A stretch of 64,000 nucleotides of DNA, from positions 1,637,001 through 1,701,000 of the forward strand of contig NZ_CP104694.1 of assembly GCF_025398735.1 (NCBI RefSeq), written 5' to 3'. Below the pieces are notes generated by a model. It was given only the letters and a program-made list of their open reading frames with translations. It made no database searches and was not told the origin of the DNA. The position numbers and the translations under genes were made by a program. Shown piece after piece: positions 19,458-28,639 of the stretch. Origin of the DNA: Tahibacter amnicola. Lineage in GTDB: Bacteria; Pseudomonadota; Gammaproteobacteria; Xanthomonadales; Rhodanobacteraceae. How positions within the stretch are numbered: position 1 is the first letter of the stretch; the number at the start of each line of letters is the position of its first letter.

Positions 19458-20543
19458 ATGACCAAGAAAACCGTCCTCAACGAGACCCACCGTGCGCTGG
19501 GCGCCAAGATGGTGGATTTCGGCGGCTGGGATATGCCGCTCAACTATGGCTCGCAGATCGAGGAGCACCATCTGGTCCGGCGCGATGCCGGCATGTTCGA
19601 CGTCTCGCACATGACCGTGGTCGATCTGAACGGCGATCGCGTACGTGATTTCCTGCGCCGGCTCGTGGCCAACAGCGTGGACAAGCTCAAGTCCCCGGGC
19701 AAGGCGCTCTACACCTGCATGCTGAACCCGGCCGGTGGCGTGATCGACGACCTGATCGTGTATTTCCTGTCCGAATCCTGGTTCCGCGTCGTGGTCAACG
19801 CCGCTACGCGCGACAAGGACATCGCGTGGATCACCGACCAGGCCGCGGCATTCGGTGTACAGGTGACCGAACGTCCCGAGCTGGCGATGATTGCCGTGCA
19901 GGGGCCGAATGCCCGGGCGAAGGTGCTGGGCGTGCTCTCGCCCGAAACGCGTGCCAAGGCCGAGAAGATCGGCAAGTTCGTGGCCTGCGAAGGTGACGGC
20001 CTCTTCATCGCCCGCACCGGTTACACCGGCGAGGACGGTTTCGAGATCATCGTGCCGGAAGGCCAGGCGGTCGCCTTGTGGAATGCGCTCAAGGACGCCG
20101 GGGTCGGTCCGGCTGGCCTCGGCGCGCGCGATACGCTACGGCTGGAAGCGGGCATGAACCTCTATGGCCAGGATATGGACGAAACCATCAGTCCGTACGA
20201 GGCCGCCCTGGCATGGACGGTCGCGCTGGACGAGGGGCGCGCCTTCACCGGCCGCGATGTGCTGGAAAAGCAGAAGGCCGAAGGCGTCAAGCGCGTCATG
20301 GTCGGTCTGGTGATGGATGAGAAGGGCGTGCTGCGCCACGGCCAGCGCGTCGTCACGGCGCACGGCGATGGCGAGGTACTTTCCGGCACCTTCTCGCCAA
20401 CGCTGGGCAAGGCGATCGCCTTTGCGCGCGTTCCGGCCGGCGAGCCGGGCGAGGTCCAGGTGGACATTCGCGGGAAACTCGTCCCGGTGCGCGTGGTCAA
20501 GTTTCCGTTCGTCCGCGACGGCAAGCCCTGCGAAGGCGTCTGA
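19458..20543 (+). CDS. gcvT: Glycine cleavage system T protein (aminomethyltransferase)
   Basis: Tetrahydrofolate-dependent aminomethyltransferase of 361 residues, the family length. It takes the methylamine-loaded lipoyl group from GcvH and releases ammonia and 5,10-methylene-THF. Hallmarks are [37 protein letters not shown] and the folate-site region [23 protein letters not shown] 19458 starts the family N-terminus ([20 protein letters not shown]). gcvH follows 85 bp downstream; gcvP is not in the window. Confidence 0.97.
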   Translation: MTKKTVLNETHRALGAKMVDFGGWDMPLNYGSQIEEHHLVRRDAGMFDVSHMTVVDLNGDRVRDFLRRLVANSVDKLKSPGKALYTCMLNPAGGVIDDLIVYFLSESWFRVVVNAATRDKDIAWITDQAAAFGVQVTERPELAMIAVQGPNARAKVLGVLSPETRAKAEKIGKFVACEGDGLFIARTGYTGEDGFEIIVPEGQAVALWNALKDAGVGPAGLGARDTLRLEAGMNLYGQDMDETISPYEAALAWTVALDEGRAFTGRDVLEKQKAEGVKRVMVGLVMDEKGVLRHGQRVVTAHGDGEVLSGTFSPTLGKAIAFARVPAGEPGEVQVDIRGKLVPVRVVKFPFVRDGKPCEGV

Positions 20544-20628
20544 GCCCCATCGCGATCGGACTCATTGCTTCAGGCCGCGGCCGTGTAAAATCCCGCCGCG
20601 GCGCCCAACCCTATCAGGATGACACCCC

Positions 20629-21027
20629 ATGAACGAGATTCCCGGCGACCTGAAATTCATGAAGTCCCACGAGTGGGCGCGTGTCGAAGACGACGGCACG
20701 GTCACCGTCGGCATCTCCGACCACGCGCAGAGCCTGCTCGGCGATCTCGTGTACGTGGAGCTGCCCAACGTCGGTGACACGCTCGAAGTCGGCGGCGCCT
20801 GCGCCGTGGTCGAGTCGGTCAAGGCGGCGTCCGATGTGTACGCGCCGGTGTCCGGCGAGGTGGTCAAGGTGAACTCGGCGCTGGCCGACAAGCCCGAAAC
20901 CATCAACGAAGATGCCTATGGTGACGGTTGGATCGTGGTGATCAAGCCCACCAGTCTGCAGGACGACATGGACAACCTGCTCGACCCGGACGCCTATGCC
21001 GAACAGGTCGACAGCGAAGACCACTGA
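20629..21027 (+). CDS. gcvH: Glycine cleavage system H protein
   Basis: Lipoyl carrier protein of 132 residues that shuttles the aminomethyl group between GcvP, GcvT and GcvL. The lipoylation site [10 protein letters not shown] (Lys65) and the tail [10 protein letters not shown] are intact. It lies downstream of gcvT in the same direction and is followed by a strong intrinsic terminator at 21057. Confidence 0.97.
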   Translation: MNEIPGDLKFMKSHEWARVEDDGTVTVGISDHAQSLLGDLVYVELPNVGDTLEVGGACAVVESVKAASDVYAPVSGEVVKVNSALADKPETINEDAYGDGWIVVIKPTSLQDDMDNLLDPDAYAEQVDSEDH

Positions 21028-21056
21028 TCAGCGCCACCCGGCGGTGATGTGATTCC

Positions 21057-21085
21057 AGGCGCGCTTCGGCGCGCCTTGGCTTTTT
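21057..21085 (+). terminator. Rho-independent terminator of gcvTH
   Basis: AGGCGCGC (21057-21064), a UUCG tetraloop and GCGCGCCT (21069-21076) form a perfect 8-bp stem followed by TGGC and five T's. Confidence 0.88.
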
Positions 21086-21845
21086 GGGCAACCCGTCGCG
21101 CGCCTCGGCACGCCGGAGCGTCGCATCCCTTCGGCGGATCGGGACGGCAGCGACGCCTCACCCGCGTGGCGAGCAGCCACGCCTCCGGTTGGCGGCAATT
21201 CCCGTGGGGCTTCCGCGCAGCCGGTGTCGAGCAAGTCCGGCGATCAACGCGGCTCATTCCTGCCACCCGCAGCTCGACTGAGCGGCGGTGAAGTGCGCGA
21301 CGCCGCCATCACGGTGAACTCGCACGCAACGCACCACGTTCGACGGTCGATTGATCCGTGGCGACTCCAGCCAGAGCACATTTCGTGACCTGGCGCGCAG
21401 TGCGGGCCGCCGGTGAATGCGTGCGACGATGGGTGACGGGCGCCGTGCATCGTCGATGCCGCGCCCTCGTCGGCGCCAAGCGCGCAGGATAGATGGTTGA
21501 CGAAGTGGATCGCCGACCTGAACCGTTCCGGTATCGATCCGCATGCCGGAATCGGTCATTCGTGCTTCGCACTTTTGCGCAATTCGACCTCCGGCGACCC
21601 CTTTGCGGGAAAATTCCGGCGGCTCGGCGATCCGGCGTCGAAGCGCGTCAATTTCTCCGCCGGCGACGCGCGGCACGAACACGATGCCGCGTCGCCGATT
21701 GTCGTGTGCGCGCACCTTGGCATTCGTTCTTCCGTACTTAAATGTACGCAAAGGATACTAGTGGAATCGCGAAACCCGCGCCGTTGCTAGGCTTTGGCGG
21801 GTGTCGGTGTTCTGCGGCGTAGAGAATCCGCGCGCTGCGGGGCTT
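21086..21845. other. Long gene-free stretch between gcvH and metJ
   Basis: About 760 bp. Short open frames exist on both strands (for example 21497-21790 on the plus strand) but none has a ribosome binding site, recognisable motif or convincing coding character. I see no RNA gene or repeat. It may be a decayed gene or an extended regulatory region. Confidence 0.45.
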
Positions 21846-21869
21846 ATCCGTTTAGACGGCTAAACGGCC
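21846..21869 (+). promoter_or_regulatory. Candidate MetJ operator: tandem met boxes inside a perfect palindrome
   Basis: Three contiguous octamers resemble the met box AGACGTCT: 21846-21853 (5 of 8), 21854-21861 AGACGGCT (7 of 8) and 21862-21869 (5 of 8). The central box shares its centre with the 20-bp inverted repeat CCGTTTAGACGGCTAAACGG (21848-21867; 8-bp perfect arms, ACGG core). MetJ binds tandem octamers, so autoregulation is plausible, although the site lies ~105 bp upstream of the likely -35 box. A single GACGTC core also occurs at 21933. Confidence 0.5.
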
Positions 21870-21941
21870 AAGGCGGAATGCCGAAGGTGCGTCCGGATCG
21901 GCTCGCGTCGGTGTGCCGGGCGTGTCTGATTCGACGTCGCT

Positions 21942-22002
21942 CACATGCATGTGCTTGTCGCGCATCGAAAACTTGTTGACAGTCCCACACGACAGGAATA
22001 AT
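21942..22002 (+). promoter_or_regulatory. Candidate metJ promoter with nearby palindrome
   Basis: TTGACA (21976-21981, perfect -35) and AATAAT (21997-22002, five of six -10) are 15 bp apart, slightly short of the optimum. The region is AT-rich compared with its surroundings. A perfect 12-bp palindrome CACATGCATGTG (21942-21953) sits 22 bp upstream of the -35 box. Confidence 0.5.
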
Positions 22003-22036
22003 TTTCGCGCCGTTGAAACGCGCGCGTAACGGAGAT

Positions 22037-22510
22037 ATGGCGGCAGTCAAGTACATCGTCCCGTATGTCGAACACGGGCACAAATCGGAAGCGGTTCGCA
22101 AAATCACCGTGTCCATTCCGATGCACATACTTCGCCTCCTGTCGGACGAGCGCACCCGGCGGCAGGTCGCCAATCTCCGCCACGCCACCAACAGCGATCT
22201 GCTGTGCGAAGCGTTTCTGCACGCTTTTACTGGGCAACCACTGCCAACTGACGAGGAGCTAAAACGTATGGCCATGAAGAAAGCAACCGCGAAGAAACCG
22301 GCCGCCAAGAAAGCGGCCAAGAAGACCACCGTGAAGAAGGCCGCGACGAAGAAGGTCGCCAAGGCCAAGGCCGCTCCGGCCAAGAAGGTAGCCGCCAAGA
22401 AGCCGGCCACCAAGAAGGCTGCGGCGAAGAAGGTCGCCAAGAAGGCCACCGCCAAGAAGGCGGCTCCGGCCAAGGCCACTCGCGCCAAGGCGGCCAAGGC
22501 TGCCAAGTAA
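22037..22510 (+). CDS. metJ: MetJ-type methionine repressor fused to a Lys/Ala-rich histone H1-like tail
   Basis: Protein of 157 residues. Residues 4-74 are unmistakably Met[14 protein letters not shown], the DNA-contacting ribbon RKITVSIP, then [20 protein letters not shown] and [16 protein letters not shown], nearly identical to the E. coli repressor as I recall it. E. coli MetJ ends with ~30 more residues; here that part is replaced by an 80-residue tail made almost only of Lys, Ala, Thr, Pro and Val ([15 protein letters not shown] and on), like bacterial histone H1/AlgP-type DNA compactors. The reading frame is continuous. GGAG lies only 2 nt before ATG 22037; a TTG at 22013 is an alternative. 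An internal start at 22268 could also make the tail alone. Confidence 0.85.
   Translation: MAAVKYIVPYVEHGHKSEAVRKITVSIPMHILRLLSDERTRRQVANLRHATNSDLLCEAFLHAFTGQPLPTDEELKRMAMKKATAKKPAAKKAAKKTTVKKAATKKVAKAKAAPAKKVAAKKPATKKAAAKKVAKKATAKKAAPAKATRAKAAKAAK
22253..22510 (+). CDS. Possible internal start producing the free histone H1-like tail
   Basis: GAGGAG (22253-22258) lies 9 nt before the in-frame ATG at 22268, better spaced than the signal in front of the full-length start. The product ([10 protein letters not shown]..., 81 residues, about half Lys) would look like a stand-alone histone H1-like nucleoid protein. This is an inference from the start signal and the domain junction; translation is not shown. 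Confidence 0.4.
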   Translation, partial: EELKRMAMKKATAKKPAAKKAAKKTTVKKAATKKVAKAKAAPAKKVAAKKPATKKAAAKKVAKKATAKKAAPAKATRAKAAKAAK

Positions 22511-22563
22511 GCGTTACCCGCAACACGTAGTACCGCAAGAACAACGAAGCAATACCGGTTTCT

Positions 22564-22630
22564 CTCTCCCTGCGGTGCCCAGCGCAGGGAGAGCACTTCC
22601 GGATTCGGACGCCGCGACAGCGGCGTTTTT
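22564..22630 (+). terminator. Double hairpin terminator after metJ-histone gene
   Basis: CTCTCCCTGC (22564-22573) pairs with GCAGGGAGAG (22584-22593). Further on, ACGCCGC-GACA-GCGGCGT (22609-22626) is followed by a run of T's to 22630. The second is a standard intrinsic terminator. Confidence 0.82.
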
Positions 22631-22872
22631 CGTTTGTGGCATTTGAAAGGGCTGCGCCCGCGTCGTTCGTGCACTGCGACACGTCGCGGCTGTGATACGT
22701 CCTTCACATCGCGTCCCGGTCAATCCCGCCATCCTGTGATGTGCCTGGCTGGCGCATCGGCGTGATGAGACTGGCTCTGCTCTGGTCCCGCCGGTAACGT
22801 AGCGGTCGTAGTGCCGGCGGATTGCCGGCAGTCCCTCCGGCAACCCGGCTGGTCGATCCACGGAGGTGTGCC

Positions 22873-23910
22873 ATGCGCTCCCTCATGCGTTTTCTGACAG
22901 GTGTCCTGCTGCTCGTGCTTGTCGCTGTGGCGGCGGCCTTTCTGCTGCCAGATCGCGCCCGCGTCGAACGAGAGATCACCGTGCGACGGCCGCCATCGCA
23001 GCTCTACGTCCTGCTGTCGAGCTTCCGACGCTTCAATGAATGGTCGCCGTGGTACGCGCGGGACCCGTCGGCGTCCTACGTGTTGAGTGGTCCGGATGCC
23101 GGTGTGGGGGCGAAGCTGTCCTGGACCAGTGAGCGCCGGGATGTGGGCAGTGGCAGCCAGGTCATACGCGCACTGGAACCGGGACGGGCGATCGACATAG
23201 CGCTCGAACTGGGTGATGACATCCGGCCAGCGGTTCGTTTCGTGCTCGAACCTGACGGTCCCGATACGCGCGTGCGCTGGACATTCGACCTCGACCTGCC
23301 GCTCACCGTGGACGCACGCTTTCCCCGGCAGGTCGTGGGCCGTTACATGGGCCTGGTGATGGATCGCATGGTCGGTGCCGACTACGAGACAGGCCTCGCG
23401 CGGCTCAAGGCACTCGCTGAACAGTTTCCCGCCGTGGACATCGCCGGGGTAGATCCCGTGATCGTGGATCTCGCCGGCAAGAAGGTGATCTACATGTCCG
23501 TCACGTCAGCCGCCGAAGAGCCTGCACCGACGCAGGCGCGCGCCGCCGCGTTTGAAACGTTACGACGGTTTGCCGACCAGCACCGGTTGGTCGCCGGCAC
23601 CCCGCCCATGACGGTGACCTTGTCGTTCGATGGCAGTCGGTGGGAGTTTGAAGCGGCAGTGCCGGCGCAGTGGGACGTGATGCCGTCGGATACGCCTATC
23701 CGCGGCAAGACCACGCCGTCGGGGCCGGGGGTGCAATGGCATTATCGCGGCGCGCGCGAGGCGTTGCCGGCGGCTGCGGACAAGCTCCATGCCTGGATCG
23801 CGGTGAAGGGACTCACGCCAAGAGACAACACGATGATGGAGTACCTCGATGCCGCCGAGGTGGTCGGCGCCGATGCGCCGACGACGCTGATCACCGTGCC
23901 GGTGGAATAG
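22873..23910 (+). CDS. SRPBCC-family protein with C-terminal GyrI-like domain
   Basis: Protein of 345 residues with an N-terminal membrane segment or signal (MRFLTGVLLLVLVAVAAAFLLP). A polyketide-cyclase/START-like fold follows (SQLYVLLSSFRRFNEWSPWYARDP; GRAIDIALELGDD). The C-terminal half resembles GyrI/SOUL small-ligand domains (WDVMPSDTPIRGKTTPSGP; WIAVKGLTPRDNTMMEYLD). Function unknown, possibly binding of a small hydrophobic ligand. GGAGG (22862-22866) supports ATG 22873. Confidence 0.78.
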   Translation: MRSLMRFLTGVLLLVLVAVAAAFLLPDRARVEREITVRRPPSQLYVLLSSFRRFNEWSPWYARDPSASYVLSGPDAGVGAKLSWTSERRDVGSGSQVIRALEPGRAIDIALELGDDIRPAVRFVLEPDGPDTRVRWTFDLDLPLTVDARFPRQVVGRYMGLVMDRMVGADYETGLARLKALAEQFPAVDIAGVDPVIVDLAGKKVIYMSVTSAAEEPAPTQARAAAFETLRRFADQHRLVAGTPPMTVTLSFDGSRWEFEAAVPAQWDVMPSDTPIRGKTTPSGPGVQWHYRGAREALPAAADKLHAWIAVKGLTPRDNTMMEYLDAAEVVGADAPTTLITVPVE

Positions 23911-24164
23911 GGCGGAACGCGCGACCGACGCGACGCGTCGAATGCCCGGCGTGGCGCATCAGTGCTCCGGATGACCTCGCACGGCGCCGCGTGCCACCTT
24001 CGCATCCAGAAGCTATTCGTCATGGCGGGCGAGGAAGTGCCAGCGTATCGCGTGCGCCGACCGGCGGATGCGTTCGACAGACGGCGTGATCCGCCGTTGT
24101 GAGTCGGCGCACGGACCGTGTGCGGCAGATGCCTAAGCTGGCCGAAATTTTACGGGCCACCCTC

Positions 24165-26435
24165 ATGCGCATGCTCACATTGCCGATTCTGTTGTTCACT
24201 GCTGCCGCGTCCGCGCAAACCGCGCCGCCACTCGACCTGTACACCGATGCGCTCAGCCCGGCATTCCAGAATTGGAGCTGGGCGGGAGGCAGTGCGGGTA
24301 CCGGTTCCTACAACCTGGCCAATGCATCGCCCACGCACGCGGGCTCCGCATCGATCCGCTTCCTGCCCCAGGGATGGGGAGGCCTGCTCTTTGCCGACGT
24401 GACCAACGTCTACGACGCGGCGCAGTACGAATCATTGACGTTCTGGATCCACGGTGGCAGCGGCAGCAACCAGGTGTTGCAGCTGGCCCTGCAGCATGAC
24501 GCGAGTACGCTCGCCGCCGTGAACGTCGGTGACTACACGAGCGGCGGTATCGTGGCAGGCACCTGGCATGCCGTGACGATTCCCTTCAACGCCAGCACTG
24601 GTCTCACCGCCGGCAGCTTCAACCGCGTCCAGATCATGGATTTCACCGGCGGCACGCAGGCCCAGCTGTACATCGACGACATCCGGTTCAATCCGCGCAC
24701 CTCCACGCCGCCGGCAGGCAGCCAGTCGGTCAGCATCGATCTTTCGCAGGACCGTCGTCCGGTGAGCCCGCTGATCTTTGGTATCAGCTACGGCTCCCAG
24801 CAGACCCTCGCCGCCGTGCGTTATCCCCTCAGGCGCTGGGGCGGCAACTCGACCACCCGCTACAACTGGCAAGCCGATGTGCACAGCACGGCGGGCGACT
24901 ATTTCTACCAGAACATTCCCGATACCTCCGGCGGTGTCGGCAATCCACCGCCTGGAAACTCGGCCGACGCCTTCATCGACGAGGCGCGCGCCAACGGCGG
25001 GGAAGTGCTGATGACGATACCGACCATCGGCTGGGTGCCGATCGATGATCGGAGCAACAAGCGCTGGGGATTCTCGCAGGCCAAGTACGGGCCGCAGCTG
25101 ATGGACGAATGCCGCTTCTACGCCCCGAATCCGCCGGCATGGTGTACGGCGGACTCGGGTAATGGCGAGTGCGATCCCCGGGTGAACACCAACCGCAACT
25201 ACTGCATTCCGGATGCGGGATCGACCACGCATGGGCTGATCAAGAACAATGCTCCCACCGACACCTCGTTCGCCGCCGGACCGACCTTCTGGCCGGGCTG
25301 GATCGCGCACCTGCAGGCGCGCTACGGGACGGCTGCCAACGGCGGTGTGCGCTTCTATGCGCTGGACAACGAACCGATGCTCTGGAACAGCACGCACCGC
25401 GACGTGCACCCGATCGCGCCGACTTATGAGGAGGTCTGGACCAAGGGCCGTGATACGGCGATCCGGATCAAGTCGCAGGACCCAAACGCGAAGATCTTCG
25501 GACCGGTCACCTGGGGTTATCCCGATCTTTTCACGTCCGCGGCCGATGCCGAGGATTGCAACTGCATGAACGGACCGGACCGGCAGGCGCATGCCGGCAA
25601 GCCCTTCGTCGGCTGGTACCTGGAGCAGGTGTGCGCCTACCAGCAGCAACATGGCGTGCGCCTGGTCGATTACCTGGATCTCCATTACTACCCGCAGGGA
25701 AGTGGAATCATTGACTTCAACAGCGAGAATCTGGGTGTCTCCGAGAGCGCCAGCGTGCAGCAGAAGCGCCTGCGTTCGCTCAAGGAGCTGTACGACCCCA
25801 CCTATGTGTCCGAGTCGTGGATCGCCGACCTGGGGGACACCGACGCCAATCACTACAGCAAGCCGGGCCTGCTGCCCCGCGTGAAGGCGTGGATCGACCA
25901 GTATTGCCCCGGCACCAAGATCGCGATCACCGAATACAACTGGGGCCCGGACCGCGGCGCGACGGGTGCACTGGCGCAGGCCGAGGCGCTGGCCATCTTT
26001 GCGCGAGAAGGTGTTGACGCGGCCATGCGCTGGGGCGCGCCCGAAGCGGGCAGCTATGCGGAAGATGCGTTCAAGCTCTATCTGAACTACGACGGCGCGT
26101 TCAGCCGGGTGGCCGGCGACAGCGTGCGTACGACGGCCAGCGCACCCGATACCCTGTCGGCCTATGCCATCCACCAGAGTGGACAGAAACTGTTCCTGCT
26201 GCTCTTCAACAAGTCGACATCGCCGCAGAATGTCACAGTGACACTGTCAGCGCCGGTCAACGGCACCTGGAATGCCTATCGTTTCCATTCCACCAACCAC
26301 CTGGCGCCAGCGGGCTCGGGCAGCGCCAGCGGCACGACGTTGAGCTTCCCGGGTGTCCCCGCCCGCTCTTCGACTTTGGTCGTACTGCCCAACCCCGCCG
26401 GCGGCGACGTGATTTTCGCCAACGGCTTCCAGTAA
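24165..26435 (+). CDS. Secreted glycoside hydrolase family 44 (endoglucanase/xyloglucanase-type)
   Basis: Secreted polysaccharide hydrolase, ~756 residues. After a signal peptide (MLTLPILLFTAAASAQT) comes a beta-sandwich carbohydrate-binding-like domain (about 20-170, ending YIDDIRF), then a GH44 catalytic domain: RRWGGNSTTRYNWQ, MTIPTIGW, YALDNEPMLW (Glu403, acid/base) and ITEYNWGP (Glu590, nucleophile), with LDLHYYPQG between. A C-terminal beta domain (LFLLLFNKSTSPQNVTVTLS) precedes the tail GGDVIFANGFQ, a C-terminal motif shared with two other secreted proteins here. Family members cut cellulose, xyloglucan or mannan backbones. The start is uncertain: 24099, 24129 and 24165 are all in frame; 24165 sits just before the signal peptide. 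Confidence 0.88.
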   Translation: MRMLTLPILLFTAAASAQTAPPLDLYTDALSPAFQNWSWAGGSAGTGSYNLANASPTHAGSASIRFLPQGWGGLLFADVTNVYDAAQYESLTFWIHGGSGSNQVLQLALQHDASTLAAVNVGDYTSGGIVAGTWHAVTIPFNASTGLTAGSFNRVQIMDFTGGTQAQLYIDDIRFNPRTSTPPAGSQSVSIDLSQDRRPVSPLIFGISYGSQQTLAAVRYPLRRWGGNSTTRYNWQADVHSTAGDYFYQNIPDTSGGVGNPPPGNSADAFIDEARANGGEVLMTIPTIGWVPIDDRSNKRWGFSQAKYGPQLMDECRFYAPNPPAWCTADSGNGECDPRVNTNRNYCIPDAGSTTHGLIKNNAPTDTSFAAGPTFWPGWIAHLQARYGTAANGGVRFYALDNEPMLWNSTHRDVHPIAPTYEEVWTKGRDTAIRIKSQDPNAKIFGPVTWGYPDLFTSAADAEDCNCMNGPDRQAHAGKPFVGWYLEQVCAYQQQHGVRLVDYLDLHYYPQGSGIIDFNSENLGVSESASVQQKRLRSLKELYDPTYVSESWIADLGDTDANHYSKPGLLPRVKAWIDQYCPGTKIAITEYNWGPDRGATGALAQAEALAIFAREGVDAAMRWGAPEAGSYAEDAFKLYLNYDGAFSRVAGDSVRTTASAPDTLSAYAIHQSGQKLFLLLFNKSTSPQNVTVTLSAPVNGTWNAYRFHSTNHLAPAGSGSASGTTLSFPGVPARSSTLVVLPNPAGGDVIFANGFQ

Positions 26436-26456
26436 TTACCGGGATCCGCAGCCAGC

Positions 26457-26490
26457 GCCGATGGAATGCGGCAGAATGCATTCCATCGGC
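26457..26490. terminator. Strong stem-loop downstream of GH44 gene
   Basis: GCCGATGGAATGC (26457-26469) and GCATTCCATCGGC (26478-26490) form a perfect 13-bp stem with an 8-nt loop. No U-tract follows, so it may be a Rho-assisted terminator or 3'-end stabiliser. Confidence 0.45.
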
Positions 26491-26719
26491 CGGATTACTC
26501 CGGGCAAGCGCGTGTTCCTGCCTAGCAGTGCGGCCTCGGCCGTGCTGAGAGACAGTTGGCACGACGCTTGCGACACTCGTCGCAAAATGCGCTACATTCG
26601 AAGCCGTCCGCGCAAACGGCTCGATTCCGGGTCATGTTTGACCGGTTTCGACGCTGATCGGAGCTGGCTATCGAGGGAGGCGCGGATTTCCGGTAAACGT
26701 TCGTTGCGACGAGATATTC

Positions 26720-27784
26720 ATGGCTGCCCGAATCGAAGCTCCCTCCGCCCGCCGCTCACGCGGCAGTGCACTCCCGAAAATCATCGCTGCCCTGGTCGTG
26801 CTTGGCGCCGCCGGCGGAGGCGTCTGGTTCTTCTTCCTCCGCGGCCCATCCTCCGTCACCCCGACCGCGCAGGTCACCGAGGCGATTGAGCAGGCTGCCA
26901 CGACGCCCGTAGCCACGACGACCGCGCCTGCCGATCCAAACGCCGCCGGCAAGCTCAACACGCTGTCGGTGGACCAGTTGTTCAAGGAGGCCAGCACAGC
27001 GCTCAATGAGCAGCGCCTGGTCAACCCGCCCGGCAACAACGCGCTGGAGTTCTACCTCAAGATCCTCGAGCGCGATCCCGGCAACAGTCGAGCCCAGGAC
27101 GCCCTGCGCGAACTGTTCACCTTCGCTGCCAGCGCCGCCGAGCAGGACATCAACGCACGCAACGTCGACGGTGCCAACCGCGTCATCGAGTTGTTGACCA
27201 AGGCTGATCCGAACAATTACACATTGACCATTTTGCGCTCGAAGCTGGACGCCCAGCGCAAGATCGTCGAACGCGAGGCACAGCAGGCGCAGGCGGCTGC
27301 AGAAGCAGCTGCACGGCGTGCAGCCGAACCCGCTGCCACTGCGGCGCGCACTCCCGCCACCGCCACCACCGCAGCACCGGATGCCAGCGCTGCCACGACC
27401 ACGGCCGCCACGTCACCTGCGGCTTCCGGTACGCGTCCAACCACCCCGACCGAGACGGCTACTGCCGCAGCCATTCCACCGCCGCCGGTTGCACCGGCAA
27501 CGCCCGCGGGCGGTGAATCGCGCGATGCGGAACTTGTACGCCAGGTGCCGCCGCAGTATCCGACCGCGGCGCTGCGCCGTCGTCAGGAAGGTTGGGTGCA
27601 GGTCGAGTTCACGGTGACGGCCGACGGCCGTGTAACCAACGCCCACGTACTGGATTCCGATCCGCCACGCACCTTCGACCGCGCTGCGCTCGACGCCGTC
27701 CAGCGCTGGACCTTCAAGCCCGCCGTCCGCAACGGCGGCGCGATCGAAGCCACCGTCAAACGCCGCATCGAATTCAAAATGTAA
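26720..27784 (+). CDS. tonB: TonB-family energy transducer with PPGxNA repeat
   Basis: TonB-like protein of 354 residues that would pass proton-motive energy from ExbBD to outer-membrane receptors. It has one N-terminal anchor (KIIAALVVLGAAGGGVWFFFL), then a helical domain with the repeat RLVNPPGNNALEFYLKIL-ERDP near residue 98, related to repeats of the Ser/Thr kinase at 9.2 kb. An Ala/Thr/Pro-rich linker spans about 190-265. The C-terminal TonB domain has VPPQYPTAALRRRQEGWVQV, a YP box, and RTFDRAALDAVQRWTFKPA. No exbB or exbD is adjacent. A triplicated terminator follows. Confidence 0.87.
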   Translation: MAARIEAPSARRSRGSALPKIIAALVVLGAAGGGVWFFFLRGPSSVTPTAQVTEAIEQAATTPVATTTAPADPNAAGKLNTLSVDQLFKEASTALNEQRLVNPPGNNALEFYLKILERDPGNSRAQDALRELFTFAASAAEQDINARNVDGANRVIELLTKADPNNYTLTILRSKLDAQRKIVEREAQQAQAAAEAAARRAAEPAATAARTPATATTAAPDASAATTTAATSPAASGTRPTTPTETATAAAIPPPPVAPATPAGGESRDAELVRQVPPQYPTAALRRRQEGWVQVEFTVTADGRVTNAHVLDSDPPRTFDRAALDAVQRWTFKPAVRNGGAIEATVKRRIEFKM

Positions 27785-27804
27785 AAATCTGACCATCTGC
27801 GGAA

Positions 27805-27933
27805 AAGGCCGGCACTCGCCGGCCTTTTCTTTCTTTTAGTCAGCGACTGAAGGCCGGCACTCGCCGGCCTTTTCTTTCTTTTAGTCAGCGACTGAAGGCC
27901 GGCACTCGCCGGCCTTTTCTTTCTTTTAGTCAG
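27805..27933 (+). terminator. Three tandem copies of an intrinsic terminator
   Basis: A 45-bp unit is repeated at 27805-27849, 27850-27894 and, truncated, 27895-27933, with no difference that I can see. Each copy has the 9-bp stem AAGGCCGGC/GCCGGCCTT around an ACTC loop, followed by TTTTCTTTCTTTT. The copies form a perfect tandem array directly after the tonB-like stop codon. Confidence 0.92.
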
Positions 27934-28018
27934 GGGCCCAAGGCTGACAACTCGCCAGGCCCGTCACTCATCGATGCAATGGCATCCGTCGTACCCGGAC
28001 GGTGCACGTCACAATTCG

Positions 28019-28639
28019 TCACATCAGCAGGGCGCTGCGGATCAGTGCGGCGGCGCCGCGCGGCGTGTCTTCCTCAATGGCGTAGTTGAGGGTGAGTAAC
28101 GCCTTGCTGGCGTGATCGTAGTGCAGCGCGTCCAGGTGGTGGGCAAGCACGCCGGCCACATCGGCCAGCACCATCAGGCCCAGTCCACCCAGGTCGCTCG
28201 GGGCCGACGTGGCTGCTTCGAGTGAATGCACGGCCTCATTGAGCGCCTGGCGCGAGCGCAGCGGGTAACGCAGGGAGTCGGCCTGCCAGAACTTCCAGTC
28301 GCGGTACCGGTGCAAAAGGTCGCGGCGGCACAGGCTGTCGAGCAACGTGCGCGGCAGGTGGGCCACGCGTCGGGCCACCTGGGCGATGGCTGTCGCCGCG
28401 TCCGGCCGGACCAGGCTGCCCAGTACAGCGCCCGCCTGACCCAGCAACGGGTGGTTTGGCGGCAGCGAATCATCCAGGACCAGTCGCTGGTGCGAAGCCA
28501 CCAGCCGGCGTTGCGCCACCAGCTCCAGCAGCAGCCCGGCGGCGCACAGGCTGGCGGTGTCCTCGTCATGGCGGGCGAGCGCCAGGGTGCCGCGCGTCGG
28601 ATCCAGCACCAACATCAGGAAGCGCTCGGCAATCAGCAC
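28019..28639 (-). CDS. GPP34 (Golgi phosphoprotein 3-like) family protein
   Basis: Protein of 206 residues in the GPP34/GOLPH3-like family: LIAERFLMLVLDPTRGTL, then Leu-rich helices (CAAGLLLELVAQRRLV; GLMVLADVAGVLAHH). Eukaryotic homologues bind phosphatidylinositol-4-phosphate at Golgi membranes; the bacterial role is unknown. The start is a GTG (28639). It is encoded in the same direction as the upstream beta-lactamase-fold gene, about 210 bp away. Confidence 0.78.
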   Translation of the reverse strand: MLIAERFLMLVLDPTRGTLALARHDEDTASLCAAGLLLELVAQRRLVASHQRLVLDDSLPPNHPLLGQAGAVLGSLVRPDAATAIAQVARRVAHLPRTLLDSLCRRDLLHRYRDWKFWQADSLRYPLRSRQALNEAVHSLEAATSAPSDLGGLGLMVLADVAGVLAHHLDALHYDHASKALLTLNYAIEEDTPRGAAALIRSALLM

